The notes under the pieces: model-generated
Seen by the model: only the letters and a program-made list of their open reading frames with translations
Database searches by the model: none
Told to the model about the DNA's origin: nothing
In this document: positions 33,691-42,192 of the stretch, in pieces
Layout of the letters: each line of letters opens with the position of its first letter
Numbering within the stretch: the stretch's first letter is position 1
Made by a program: the position numbers and the translations under genes
From: an uncultured Prevotella sp.
GTDB taxonomy: Bacteria > Bacteroidota > Bacteroidia > Bacteroidales > Bacteroidaceae
Length of the DNA: 64,000 nucleotides
Reading direction: 5' to 3'
NCBI GenBank assembly: GCA_900550035.1
Contig: URQS01000008.1
Span: 1-64,000 of the forward strand

Positions 33691-35231
33691 TTACTCTTCG
33701 ATGTTCTTGATTACATCCTGAACTGAACCGTCGCGGTTGAGCACTACGCCTACAACCTTATCGCCGAATGGCAACGGAGCCGGTGTGCCGATGATAGAGA
33801 GGGCACGGTCGCGAAGCTCTTCGAGTGTAACGAGAGGCAAGCCTGCCTGACGCATACGCTCGGCGATGTCGGGACGCAACGGATTGACAGCGATGCCATA
33901 CTCTGTAACAACTACGTCTACTGTGCGACCCGGTGTGATGAGTGTTGTAACCTCGTCGACGATGCACGGAATGCGGCCACGAAGCATCGGACAAACGATG
34001 ATGCTGAGTGCTGAGTCTTCGGCTGTGTCGGGATGGCCACCTACAGCACCGCGGATGATACCGTCGCTACCTACGAGAACGTTAACGTTGAAATGAACGT
34101 CAACCTCAAGGGCAGAGAGGATAACGATGTCGAGACAGTGAGTAGCCGAGCCTTCCTCGTGCATACTTGCATACTCGTAAGAGGCAACCTCCTTGTGTGT
34201 CGGGTCGTTCTTGAGCGACTCTGCAGCAACCTTATCGAACGACTGAACGTCGATGAGGCGCTCGATGAGTCCTTCCTCGTGCATCTTAACCATGTGGGCT
34301 GTGATGCCACCAAGTGCGAACGAAGCCTTGATGCCCTGGTCGATCATGCTCTGGCGGATGTACTTGACAGCTGCCAACGAAGCGCCACCCGAACCGGTCT
34401 GGATAGAGAATCCCTCCTTGAAGTAGCCGCTATTGACAATAACCTTGGCTGCCTGCTTGGCAAGAAGGATGTCGCGCGGGTTCTTTGTGTCGCGAATAGC
34501 ACCTGAAGCAATCTTGGAAGAGTCGCCTACGCTGTCAACTTCAACAACGAAGTCGACGTCGTGCTCAGATATTGAGTTAGGTGTGTTGGGATAAGCAACG
34601 AGGTCATCGGTAAGAATCACAACCTTGTCGGCATAATGAGCGTCGGGCAATGCATAACCCAACGAACCGCAAATACTCTTGGCGTTGGGCGAACGTGAAT
34701 ATCCGCAGGCGTTGCCGAGAGGATCGGAAGAAACGCACCGAGGAATGCTACGTCAATATGGAGTTCGCCTGAAGCAATAGCCTCACCACGACCGCCATGC
34801 GAACGGAACACAACGGGATGCTCCATAAGTCCATGAGAAATCTCACGAGCCAAATCGCCACGCAGACCAGATGTAGAAATCTCGGTGATTACACCATTCT
34901 TGATATGGTCGATAAGCGGAGCGTGAACGTCCTGCAAACTTGAAGCAGCAAGGTGAAGATTCTTGAAGCCCATAGCAGCGAGCTTGTCGACAACCATATT
35001 GACAACCTTGTCGCCTCCACGGAAGTGGTGGTGGAACGAGATAGTCATACCGTCGCGCAAACCAGAGCGGCGAATAGCCTCCTCAAGTGTGACGAGTTTG
35101 GGGCTCTTACGCTGCAGTTCCATACGCGGAGCAATCTCCTTGAGCTTCGGCTCAACTTCGTTATATACACTCTTGCCCATAGCCTGGGCCATCTGACCTA
35201 TGAGGGTCTGTCTTTCTTTCAGTGTGCTCAT
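33691..35231 (-). pseudogene. citF: Citrate lyase alpha subunit, frameshifted
   Basis: CitF is the citrate:acetyl-ACP transferase subunit. The N-terminal 166 residues (to GELHIDVAFLGA) are normal, then the frame turns into nonsense (FLPILSATPADIHVRPTPRV) and stops at 34617. The other frame supplies the missing sequence: SSDPLGNACGYSRSPNAKSI, CGSLGYALPDAHYADKVVIL, the glycine-rich ALGGIT region, and DEVTTLITPGRTVDVVVTEY, to the end at 33691. One missing base or two extra bases at about 34725-34733 (local minus-strand sequence GCGTTTCTTCCG) restores about 513 residues, the family length. It overlaps citE by ATGA. It could be a sequencing error, a real mutation, or frameshifting; no known slippery signal is seen. 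Confidence 0.87.
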
Positions 35232-36115
35232 GCCAAGTCCTCCTCTTTAATTACGCCCGAAGCCATGGCGAGGTCAATCACGCGCTGAGCGCGGATAACA
35301 ACCGGGCGGTCAACCATTTTACCATTAACGGCGATAACGCCTGAGCCCTTGCGTTCAGCCTCCTTGATGGCGGCGATAACTGCCAGGGCCTTGTCGATGG
35401 CCTTCTGTGTAGGTGTGAACACCTCGTTAATAATCTCAATCTGACGTGGGTTGATAATCGACTTGCCGTCGAATCCAAGCTGATGAATCAGCTCTACCTC
35501 CTTGCGGAATGTCTCCATGTCGTTGAGGTTGCTATATACTGTATCAAGAGCGTCGATGCCGGCAGCGCGTGCAGCCACAACGATGGTCTGGCGAGCCATA
35601 AGCAGCTCCATTCCTTCGGGCGAACGCTGTGTCTTAAGGTTGGCGCAATAGTCCTCAGCACCAAGAGCGATACCCATCATGCGCTTGGATGCGGTGGCAA
35701 TGGCGTAGGCGTTGACAACGCCGAGTGTGCTCTCGATAGCAGCCATAATCTGTGTACGGCCGAGGCAACCAATCTCGCGTTCTACCTTTTCAATCTCGCG
35801 CTCTACCTCAACAACTTCTTCGGCTGTCTCGGTCTTAGGCATACGTATAACGTGAACACCAGCCTTAACCACGGCTTCGATGTCCTTCTTGCCATAAGGA
35901 GTATTTAGTGGATTGATGCGCACCACCATTTCGGTGGTGCCATAATCGATGGTCTTCAATGCGTTGTGCACCAACAGGCGCGCAGCGTCCTTCTCGGCCA
36001 TAGTGACTGAGTCCTCAAGGTCGAGCATAATGGAGTCTGGACGGTAGATATACGCGTCCTGCATCATGCCAGGATTATTGCCAGGCACGAACATCATAGT
36101 TCTTCTTAGTCTCAT
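35228..36115 (-). CDS. citE: Citrate lyase beta subunit (citryl-ACP lyase)
   Basis: CitE splits citryl-thioester on CitD into oxaloacetate and acetyl-ACP. The 295-aa TIM-barrel protein has MRLRRTMMFVPGNNPGMMQD at the start, DSIMLDLEDSVTMAEKD with the Mg-binding region, VVRINPLNTPYG, AAIESTLGVVNAYAIA (catalytic Glu), and GALGAEDYCANLKTQRS-like metal ligand segment (GIALGAEDYCANL). The stop overlaps the citF start (ATGA), implying translational coupling; citD is 17 bp upstream. Confidence 0.95.
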   Translation of the reverse strand: MRLRRTMMFVPGNNPGMMQDAYIYRPDSIMLDLEDSVTMAEKDAARLLVHNALKTIDYGTTEMVVRINPLNTPYGKKDIEAVVKAGVHVIRMPKTETAEEVVEVEREIEKVEREIGCLGRTQIMAAIESTLGVVNAYAIATASKRMMGIALGAEDYCANLKTQRSPEGMELLMARQTIVVAARAAGIDALDTVYSNLNDMETFRKEVELIHQLGFDGKSIINPRQIEIINEVFTPTQKAIDKALAVIAAIKEAERKGSGVIAVNGKMVDRPVVIRAQRVIDLAMASGVIKEEDLA

Positions 36116-36132
36116 AGCTATCTTTTCTTAGG

Positions 36133-36414
36133 TTAGTCTTTCCACACATCGCATCCCGTTGCTCTTACAGCAGCCGCAGTGGTGCGAGCGCGTATAGTGC
36201 AGTCGAGCGCGCCTTTATCGGTGGCGTGTACCTCGGCCTGAGTGATGCCAAGACCTTCGATGGTCTCGTGTATCACCTTCTTAATCTGGTCGCCAAACTG
36301 GAAGGCAACCGAACTCTGCAGTTGGATGTCAAGTCCCTCGCGGTCGCTCGGGGCAATCTGAATCATAATGTCGCCGGACTCCATGGTTCCGGCAGTAGCC
36401 TGTTTTAATTCCAT
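36133..36414 (-). CDS. citD: Citrate lyase acyl carrier protein (gamma subunit)
   Basis: A 93-aa acyl carrier that bears the phosphoribosyl-dephospho-CoA arm. The attachment segment reads AGTMESGDIMI; Ser13 is in the place of the modified serine of characterised CitD proteins (AGTxESSD). The rest of the family is present (IQLQSSVAFQFGDQIKKVI, ALDCTIRARTTAA). First gene of citDEF. A near-consensus -7 TAACTTTA (36471-36478, minus strand) lies about 57 bp upstream, in the gap shared with the divergent HAD gene. Confidence 0.93.
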   Translation of the reverse strand: MELKQATAGTMESGDIMIQIAPSDREGLDIQLQSSVAFQFGDQIKKVIHETIEGLGITQAEVHATDKGALDCTIRARTTAAAVRATGCDVWKD

Positions 36415-36539
36415 AGGTATAGCAGTTATGTTATTAAAAAGTTAAATAAAATCATAAGGTTTAACGTGGGTAAAGTTACACATTTAAAATGTAATGGCAA
36501 GCGAAAAAGCAATAATTTTATTGATAACCGCTCTATTTC

Positions 36540-36570
36540 TTTGCCGTTCAGCGCAAAAGCAGTAATTTTG
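36540..36570 (+). promoter_or_regulatory. Promoter of the HAD-ribF unit
   Basis: -33 TTTG (36540-36543), 19-bp spacer, -7 TAATTTTG (36563-36570). The ATG of the HAD gene begins only 10 nt after the -7 box, so the mRNA leader would be a few nucleotides at most. Confidence 0.8.
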
Positions 36571-36579
36571 CACACAGTT

Positions 36580-37194
36580 ATGGACAAAATCATCAAGAAC
36601 ATCATCTTCGACCTGGGCGGAGTGCTCGTCGGTCTGAATCCGGAACGCTGTATCAATGCGTTCAGAGAGATAGGATGCGGGGTGCTTGCCTCGTATGTTG
36701 AGGAACATCGTACTGAGGACCTCTTCCTCGAAACCGAGCTTGGACACATCGACGAGGGCGAGTTCTGCAACGAGGTGCGACGCATTGCCCATACCGACAC
36801 GCCCGACAAGGACATAGTATGGGCGTGGAACCAGCTGCTCACCGGAATTCCGCACGAGAAACTGCTGCGTCTGGCACGTCTGAAACAGCAGGGCTACCGA
36901 CTGTTTCTGCTGTCGAACACCAACTCAATGCACTGGAATCGCTGCCGCGACTATTTCTTCACGGCATGCGGACTGCGTGCCACTGATTATTTCGAACATA
37001 TTTTCCTCTCGTACGAAATGCATCTGGCAAAACCCGACGTGGAGATTTTCAACGAGGCTCTGGCCATAGCAGGCATCAATGCCGCCGAAACAGTATTCAT
37101 CGACGACAGCGAGGCCAACTGCATCGCTGCCGAGAAGGCTGGCATCAGCACTCTGCACGAGACATCGGGCCACCGCTGGCTGTACGAGATTTAA
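36580..37194 (+). CDS. HAD-superfamily hydrolase
   Basis: A 204-aa haloacid-dehalogenase-like phosphatase. Motif I IIFDLGGVLVG (the nucleophile Asp followed by L-G-G, as in the YihX/epoxide-hydrolase-N-terminal-like subgroup), motif II LFLLSNTNS, motif III with Lys in HLAKPDVEIF, and motif IV VFIDDSEANC. The substrate is probably a small phosphorylated metabolite such as a sugar phosphate or FMN. The start at 36580 was chosen because the promoter lies just upstream, inside a longer reading. ribF begins 30 bp downstream, so the two are likely co-transcribed; an FMN- or riboflavin-precursor phosphatase role is a context-based guess. Confidence 0.88.
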   Translation: MDKIIKNIIFDLGGVLVGLNPERCINAFREIGCGVLASYVEEHRTEDLFLETELGHIDEGEFCNEVRRIAHTDTPDKDIVWAWNQLLTGIPHEKLLRLARLKQQGYRLFLLSNTNSMHWNRCRDYFFTACGLRATDYFEHIFLSYEMHLAKPDVEIFNEALAIAGINAAETVFIDDSEANCIAAEKAGISTLHETSGHRWLYEI

Positions 37195-37224
37195 GGACAT
37201 AAACATTTCAGCAACATCAATCCA

Positions 37225-38124
37225 TTGGAACATAACGCATCTTTTGCGGCTACTATAGGTTTCTTTGACGGTGTACACAAGGGACATCAGTTCCTCATAA
37301 ACCGACTCAACGAAATGGCTCACAACGAAGGACTGAAGTCGATGGTAATCACCTTCGACCGCCATCCGCGCCAAGTGGTGCATGCCGACTATGTGCCGCA
37401 ACTCATCACACCGCTCAACGAGAAACTGCGACTGCTCAACCTTACGGGTGCCGACCGCGTCGAGGTGCTGCACTTCGACAAAAACATGGCAGCGCTATCT
37501 GCCCATGACTTCATGCTTGAGGTGCTGCACCGCCAACTGGGCGTAAGCACGCTGCTCATAGGCTACGACAACCGTTTCGGACACAACCGCGCTGAGGGCT
37601 TTGACGACTATGTGCGCTACGGCAAGGACATGGGCATCAATGTGGTGCACAACACACCGATTGACGTGGAGGGCATGCGTGTGTCATCGTCGCTCGTGCG
37701 CCGACTGCTTGCCGAGGGCGACGTGAGTGCTGCTGCCACATGTCTCGGACGGAGGTTTGAGATTGAAGGAACGGTTGAGCACGGATATGCCGAAGGACGC
37801 AAGATCGACTTCCCTACCGCCAACCTGCGCCCCGACTGCGACTGCCAGCTGCTGCCAAGCGACGGTGTATACGCCACACGTATATGCGTAGACGGCGGTC
37901 CGTGGCTCAAGGCGATGACCAACATCGGTACAAACCCTACTTTCGAGCGCTCTCGCCAGACTATAGAGACGCACATAATCGACTTCAACGCCAACATATA
38001 CGGACAGCATGCCCGTATAGAGTTCTGCCAAAGACTGCGCGGCGAGCAGAAGTTCGGCAGCATCGACGAACTGAAAGCCCAGCTTCAGCGCGACCGTGAG
38101 GCAACGCTGGCATATAGGTATTAA
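37225..38124 (+). CDS. ribF: Bifunctional riboflavin kinase / FAD synthetase
   Basis: Makes FMN from riboflavin and then FAD. N-terminal FAD-synthetase domain: ATIGFFDGVHKGHQFLINRL (HxGH nucleotidyltransferase motif), TFDRHPRQVV, LLIGYDNRFGHNR and SSSLVRRLLAEGDV. C-terminal riboflavin kinase domain: GTVEHGYAEGRKIDFPTANL and TNIGTNPTF with ETHIIDF. 299 aa as annotated. No ATG exists in frame between the HAD stop and the FAD-synthetase motif; TTG at 37225 is the best start, and the N-terminus is therefore uncertain by up to about ten residues. Confidence 0.93.
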   Translation: MEHNASFAATIGFFDGVHKGHQFLINRLNEMAHNEGLKSMVITFDRHPRQVVHADYVPQLITPLNEKLRLLNLTGADRVEVLHFDKNMAALSAHDFMLEVLHRQLGVSTLLIGYDNRFGHNRAEGFDDYVRYGKDMGINVVHNTPIDVEGMRVSSSLVRRLLAEGDVSAAATCLGRRFEIEGTVEHGYAEGRKIDFPTANLRPDCDCQLLPSDGVYATRICVDGGPWLKAMTNIGTNPTFERSRQTIETHIIDFNANIYGQHARIEFCQRLRGEQKFGSIDELKAQLQRDREATLAYRY

Positions 38125-38143
38125 CAATCAAAAGGTACATATT

Positions 38144-38917
38144 ATGAAACGTACATTATTGGATACGGCATGGTATCTGGCAGCATTCCTGCTCATACAG
38201 TATGTCTGCATGATGGCAGCAATGATAGGTTTTCAGACTAAAGCCATCACCCCAATGGTGAACATCGTGTCGACTCTCGCAGCCAGCATTATCACAATAG
38301 CGCTGTACGGATGGCGTCGTTGGGCTCCACTCAACGGAATATACATCAGTAGCCGTCCTTGGTTCACACTGTTTTGGGTTGTATGGCTCACCATTGGAGC
38401 CTCCATTCCGCTTACGGCAGCACTCGATGCCACCGGGTTGCAACTGCCCGAGATATATAAGCAGATGTTCAAGGGCATGATGCACAACGATATGGGATTC
38501 ATAGCAATTGGCGTGCTGGTGCCGATAGCCGAAGAAATGGTGTTCCGTGGAGCCATACTGCGCCGCCTGCTCGACCTTACGGGCCATCAGAAGCGATGGA
38601 TTGCCATCGTCACATCGGCGGCATTGTTCGGTCTGGTACACGGAAACATGCTGCAAGGGCTCAACGCTTTCGTCTTGGGACTGCTGCTCGGATGGATGTA
38701 TGTACGCACCCGAAGCATCGTGCCGGGCGTGGTGATGCACTTCACCAACAACAGCCTTTCGTATATTATGGAACGTATGTATCCCGGAACTGACGACATG
38801 ACGCTACGCGAATTCTACGGTGGCGACATGACCAGGGCGTGGCTGAGCGTAGCTTTCTCGCTGATGATATTCGGAGCAGCATTGTATCAGCTGAATATGC
38901 GACTGAAGAAAGATTAG
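38144..38917 (+). CDS. CPBP-family intramembrane metalloprotease
   Basis: A 257-aa membrane protein with about eight hydrophobic helices and the CPBP/Abi motifs: EEMVFRGAILRR (EExxxR), FGLVHGN (FxxxH) and GVVMHFTNNS (HxxxN). Such proteases cleave within membranes or process prenylated peptides and are sometimes linked to bacteriocin immunity; the role here is unknown. The ATG at 38144 is 19 bp after ribF and was preferred over an in-frame ATG inside ribF. It ends in TAG at the normal length, showing that TAG acts as a stop in this genome. Confidence 0.87.
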   Translation: MKRTLLDTAWYLAAFLLIQYVCMMAAMIGFQTKAITPMVNIVSTLAASIITIALYGWRRWAPLNGIYISSRPWFTLFWVVWLTIGASIPLTAALDATGLQLPEIYKQMFKGMMHNDMGFIAIGVLVPIAEEMVFRGAILRRLLDLTGHQKRWIAIVTSAALFGLVHGNMLQGLNAFVLGLLLGWMYVRTRSIVPGVVMHFTNNSLSYIMERMYPGTDDMTLREFYGGDMTRAWLSVAFSLMIFGAALYQLNMRLKKD

Positions 38918-38957
38918 CATATACATTATTTATTATATACAGATTTAGATTTTTACA

Positions 38958-40820
38958 TTGAAGACATTTGAAGAATTGGGCGTAAGCGAGGAGATTCGCC
39001 GCGCCATTGAGGAGTTAGGATTCGAGCACCCCATGCCGGTCCAGGAAGAAGTGATACCCTATCTGCTGGGCAACGGCAACGACGTCATTGCTCTGGCACA
39101 GACCGGTACGGGCAAGACGGCGGCTTTCGGAATTCCGTTGCTCGAACGTACTGACCCCACCAACCGCAGCACGCAGGCCGTAGTGATATCGCCCACGCGC
39201 GAATTGTGCCTACAGATAGCCGACGACCTGAAGTCGTTTGCCAAGTATATCAAGGGCATCAACATCGTTGCCGTATATGGCGGCACATCAATCATCGACC
39301 AGATTCACGCCCTGAAGCACGGGGCTCAGATTATAGTGGCTACTCCGGGACGTCTCATCGACCTCATGCACCGTGGCGCAGCGAAGGTGCAAGAGGTGCG
39401 CAACGTGGTGCTCGACGAGGCTGACGAGATGCTCAACATGGGCTTCTCCGACTCTATCAACGAGATATTCGACAACGTGCCTGCCGACCGCAACACACTC
39501 CTGTTCTCGGCTACTATGAGCAAGGACATCGAACGCATTGCTCTCAACTATCTGCACGACCACAAGGAGATTGTAGTGGGTTCGCGCAACGAGGGTGCCG
39601 AGAACGTAAACCACATATATTATATGGTAAACGCCAAGGACAAGTATCTTGCCCTGAAGCGCATCGTCGACTTCTATCCGCGCATATACGGCATCATCTT
39701 CTGCCGTACCAAGGCGGAAACGCAGGAAGTAGCCGACAAGCTCATACGCGACGGATACAACGCCGAGCCGCTGCACGGCGACCTCTCGCAGCAGCAGCGC
39801 GACATAACAATGCAGAAGTTCCGCCAGCACATCACACAGTTGCTCGTGGCTACCGACGTGGCTGCACGTGGTCTGGATGTCGACGACCTTACACACGTCA
39901 TCAACTATGGTATGCCGGGCGACACCGAAAGCTACACCCACCGCTCGGGACGTACCGGACGTGCCGGCAAGAAGGGCACGTCTATCAGCATCATCCACAC
40001 CAAGGAGCGCGGACGTGTGCGCGAAGTGGAGCGCACTATAGGCAAGGAGTTTGTCGACGGAACGCTTCCTACTCCGCAGGAGATATGCTCGAAGCAGCTG
40101 TTCAAGGCTATCGACGAGATAGAGAAGGTGGACGTTGACGAGGAACAGATTGCTCCATTCATGGAGGACATCAACCGCCACTTCGAGTATTTCGACAAGG
40201 AGGACATCCTGAAGCGTATCGTTTCGCTGGAGTTCGGCAAGTTCCTCAAGTACTACGCCAACGCTCCCGAGATTGTAAAACCGTCTACACAGCGCGACCG
40301 CAAGGACCGCAACGAGGGTCGCGACGGACGCAAGCGCGAGAAGCGTGCACCCGAGTCGGGCTATCGCCGACTGTTCATCAACCTTGGCAAGGACGACGGT
40401 TTCTATCCGGGCGAGGTGATGCAGTTCATCAACCGTAACGTACACGGCCGTCAGGACGTAGGACATATCGACCTGCTGGGTCGCATATCATATATTGAGG
40501 TGCCCGAGGAGGATGCCAACAAGGTGATGCGTGCTCTCGACGGAGCCAAGTATCGTGGCAGAACCGTACGCTGCAACGATGCCGACAGCGATGCGCCTTC
40601 GGCTAAGGGTGGACGCACACGCCGTACATCAAACGAGCGCAACCAGCGCAATACTACTGAGCGCAAGCCACGCGCAAACCGCGGAGCGGCACGCTACGAG
40701 AGCGGACGCAAGGACGACTGGCGCCAGTTTATCGACAACCCAAATATTCAGCTTGTGGGCGACGAACCCGACTTCTCGGAAGAGGGATGGGCACGCCGTA
40801 AGCCACGCAAGAAGAAGTAA
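38958..40820 (+). CDS. deaD: DEAD-box RNA helicase (DeaD/CsdA type)
   Basis: A 620-aa ATP-dependent RNA helicase for ribosome assembly and mRNA unwinding, often induced by cold. Motifs in order: Q motif (GFEHPMPVQEEVI), I AQTGTGKTAA, Ia PTRELCLQI, GG, TPGRL, II DEADEMLNMGF, III SATMS, IV IIFCRT, V DVAARGLDV, VI HRSGRTGRAGKKG. A DbpA-like RNA-binding domain follows (about 470-550, RLFINLGKDDGFYPGEVMQF) and then a basic Arg/Asn-rich tail. Translation starts at TTG 38958; no in-frame ATG fits the family N-terminus (KTFEELGVSEEIRRAIEEL). Confidence 0.95.
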   Translation: MKTFEELGVSEEIRRAIEELGFEHPMPVQEEVIPYLLGNGNDVIALAQTGTGKTAAFGIPLLERTDPTNRSTQAVVISPTRELCLQIADDLKSFAKYIKGINIVAVYGGTSIIDQIHALKHGAQIIVATPGRLIDLMHRGAAKVQEVRNVVLDEADEMLNMGFSDSINEIFDNVPADRNTLLFSATMSKDIERIALNYLHDHKEIVVGSRNEGAENVNHIYYMVNAKDKYLALKRIVDFYPRIYGIIFCRTKAETQEVADKLIRDGYNAEPLHGDLSQQQRDITMQKFRQHITQLLVATDVAARGLDVDDLTHVINYGMPGDTESYTHRSGRTGRAGKKGTSISIIHTKERGRVREVERTIGKEFVDGTLPTPQEICSKQLFKAIDEIEKVDVDEEQIAPFMEDINRHFEYFDKEDILKRIVSLEFGKFLKYYANAPEIVKPSTQRDRKDRNEGRDGRKREKRAPESGYRRLFINLGKDDGFYPGEVMQFINRNVHGRQDVGHIDLLGRISYIEVPEEDANKVMRALDGAKYRGRTVRCNDADSDAPSAKGGRTRRTSNERNQRNTTERKPRANRGAARYESGRKDDWRQFIDNPNIQLVGDEPDFSEEGWARRKPRKKK

Positions 40821-40910
40821 GGATTGTGACGAAATACATATAATATTGTCTAAAACGGACTCAATAGTTAAAAAACATTTGAAAACTCGATGCGAGTGCT
40901 TAGTTTTTCG

Positions 40911-40918
40911 TAACTTTG
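40911..40918 (+). promoter_or_regulatory. -7 element upstream of the PCMD lipoprotein gene
   Basis: TAACTTTG, a full match to TAnnTTTG, 66 bp before the ATG. No TTTG at the usual distance upstream. It probably drives the three-gene secreted/outer-membrane set. Confidence 0.5.
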
Positions 40919-40983
40919 TACTCTATATCCGTGAAATAAAATGAATTTCACGATGATAGCATCACATCATTAGATTTCCGAAT

Positions 40984-42150
40984 ATGACAAAATCGCATAT
41001 CTTGCTCGCTTTCGCAGCGGCTACAATGACGCTCACCTCATGCTTTAAGGAGGAACCACTCAACGCCGAATGCGACATCGAGAAAGCTTATATACATGTT
41101 GACGACCCATCGGAGATGTTCGTCAAGACCACCGACACGTTGGCTACTACCGACCAGACGGTCAATGTAGTGACGTTCTCGGTGCGTAAGGGTACTGACC
41201 GCACAGCTGTGGCACCGTTGTTTCAGATAACACCGGGTGCCACAATATCACCAGCCAGCGGTTCTACTCACGACTTCTCGCAGGGTGGTGTGACTTACAC
41301 CGTGACTTCGGAGGATAAGGCTTGGAGCCGCACGTATACCGTACGTGTAAACGAAGTGGTCGACCACTCGCCTTCGTACGACTTCGAAAACTTCTTCCTC
41401 GAACCCGACAAGAGCAAGTATTACATCTGGACCGACCTCACTGAGGACGGCACACGACTGCTCAACTGGGCTTCGGGCAACGCAGGTTTTGCCATTGTGG
41501 GTGGTAATAAGGCACCAGATAAATATCCGACAGTCCCTCTCGAAGAGGGATATAAGGGTCATGGCGTATGCCTTACTACACGTTCGACGGGTACAGCAGG
41601 CAACTTATTCAAGATGCCTATCGCTGCGGGAAACCTTTTCACAGGCGAATTTATCAGTAATACGGCTACAACAAAGCCTTTGGAATCAACCCATTTCGGT
41701 TCAGGCGACTTCTGCGTAATTACCAAGAAGCCTCTTAAGTTTAGTGGCTATTATCAGTATACTCCGGGTGAGAAGGTTACCAACCGCAAAAAGGAGGTGC
41801 TTGAAGGCGTAGTGGACAAAGGCGACATATATGCCGTATTGTTCCGCAACACCATAAAGGACGAGAATGGCGAAGACCAGATATTCTATCTTGACGGCAC
41901 CAACGTAAAGACAAGCAAGCAGATTGTTGCAATTGCCGAGGCTGGCGAGATAAACAAGACCAAAGGTGGATGGCATAAATTTGAAGTAGTGTTCAACTAT
42001 CTTGCGGAAATCGACCCCGTCATCCTTGCCAACCGTGGCTATAGCCTTGCTGTTGTATGTACATCGAGCATAGAGGGAGCCAACTTCCAGGGAGCTGTGG
42101 GCAGCCAACTGCTCGTTGACGAACTCCATGTACTTGTTGACGAAGAATAA
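40984..42150 (+). CDS. PCMD-domain surface lipoprotein
   Basis: A 388-aa lipoprotein (lipobox LTSC, Cys20) with an N-terminal immunoglobulin-like segment (VVTFSVRKGTDRTAVAPLFQ, a DUF5018-like pattern) and a C-terminal jelly-roll of the putative carbohydrate-metabolism (PCMD) type (LLNWASGNAGFAIVGG, GDIYAVLFRNTI, WHKFEVVFNYL, LLVDELHVLVD). These bind carbohydrates or act as surface scaffolds; no catalytic residues are apparent. First gene of a plus-strand group with a small beta-barrel protein and a calycin/PCMD protein. Confidence 0.75.
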   Translation: MTKSHILLAFAAATMTLTSCFKEEPLNAECDIEKAYIHVDDPSEMFVKTTDTLATTDQTVNVVTFSVRKGTDRTAVAPLFQITPGATISPASGSTHDFSQGGVTYTVTSEDKAWSRTYTVRVNEVVDHSPSYDFENFFLEPDKSKYYIWTDLTEDGTRLLNWASGNAGFAIVGGNKAPDKYPTVPLEEGYKGHGVCLTTRSTGTAGNLFKMPIAAGNLFTGEFISNTATTKPLESTHFGSGDFCVITKKPLKFSGYYQYTPGEKVTNRKKEVLEGVVDKGDIYAVLFRNTIKDENGEDQIFYLDGTNVKTSKQIVAIAEAGEINKTKGGWHKFEVVFNYLAEIDPVILANRGYSLAVVCTSSIEGANFQGAVGSQLLVDELHVLVDEE

Positions 42151-42192
42151 GCCGTCGGGCTACAAGCAACAACATCTAACACCGTAACAGAT

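Noticed and set aside
34617..34740. Programmed ribosomal frameshift in citF
   Set aside because: No X-XXY-YYZ slippery heptamer, no following pseudoknot recognised, and frameshifting is not known for citF; mutation or sequence error is simpler.
39288..40466. 392-codon open frame on the minus strand
   Set aside because: Lies opposite the DEAD-box helicase gene, whose motifs are all present; composition is that of a reverse-strand shadow.
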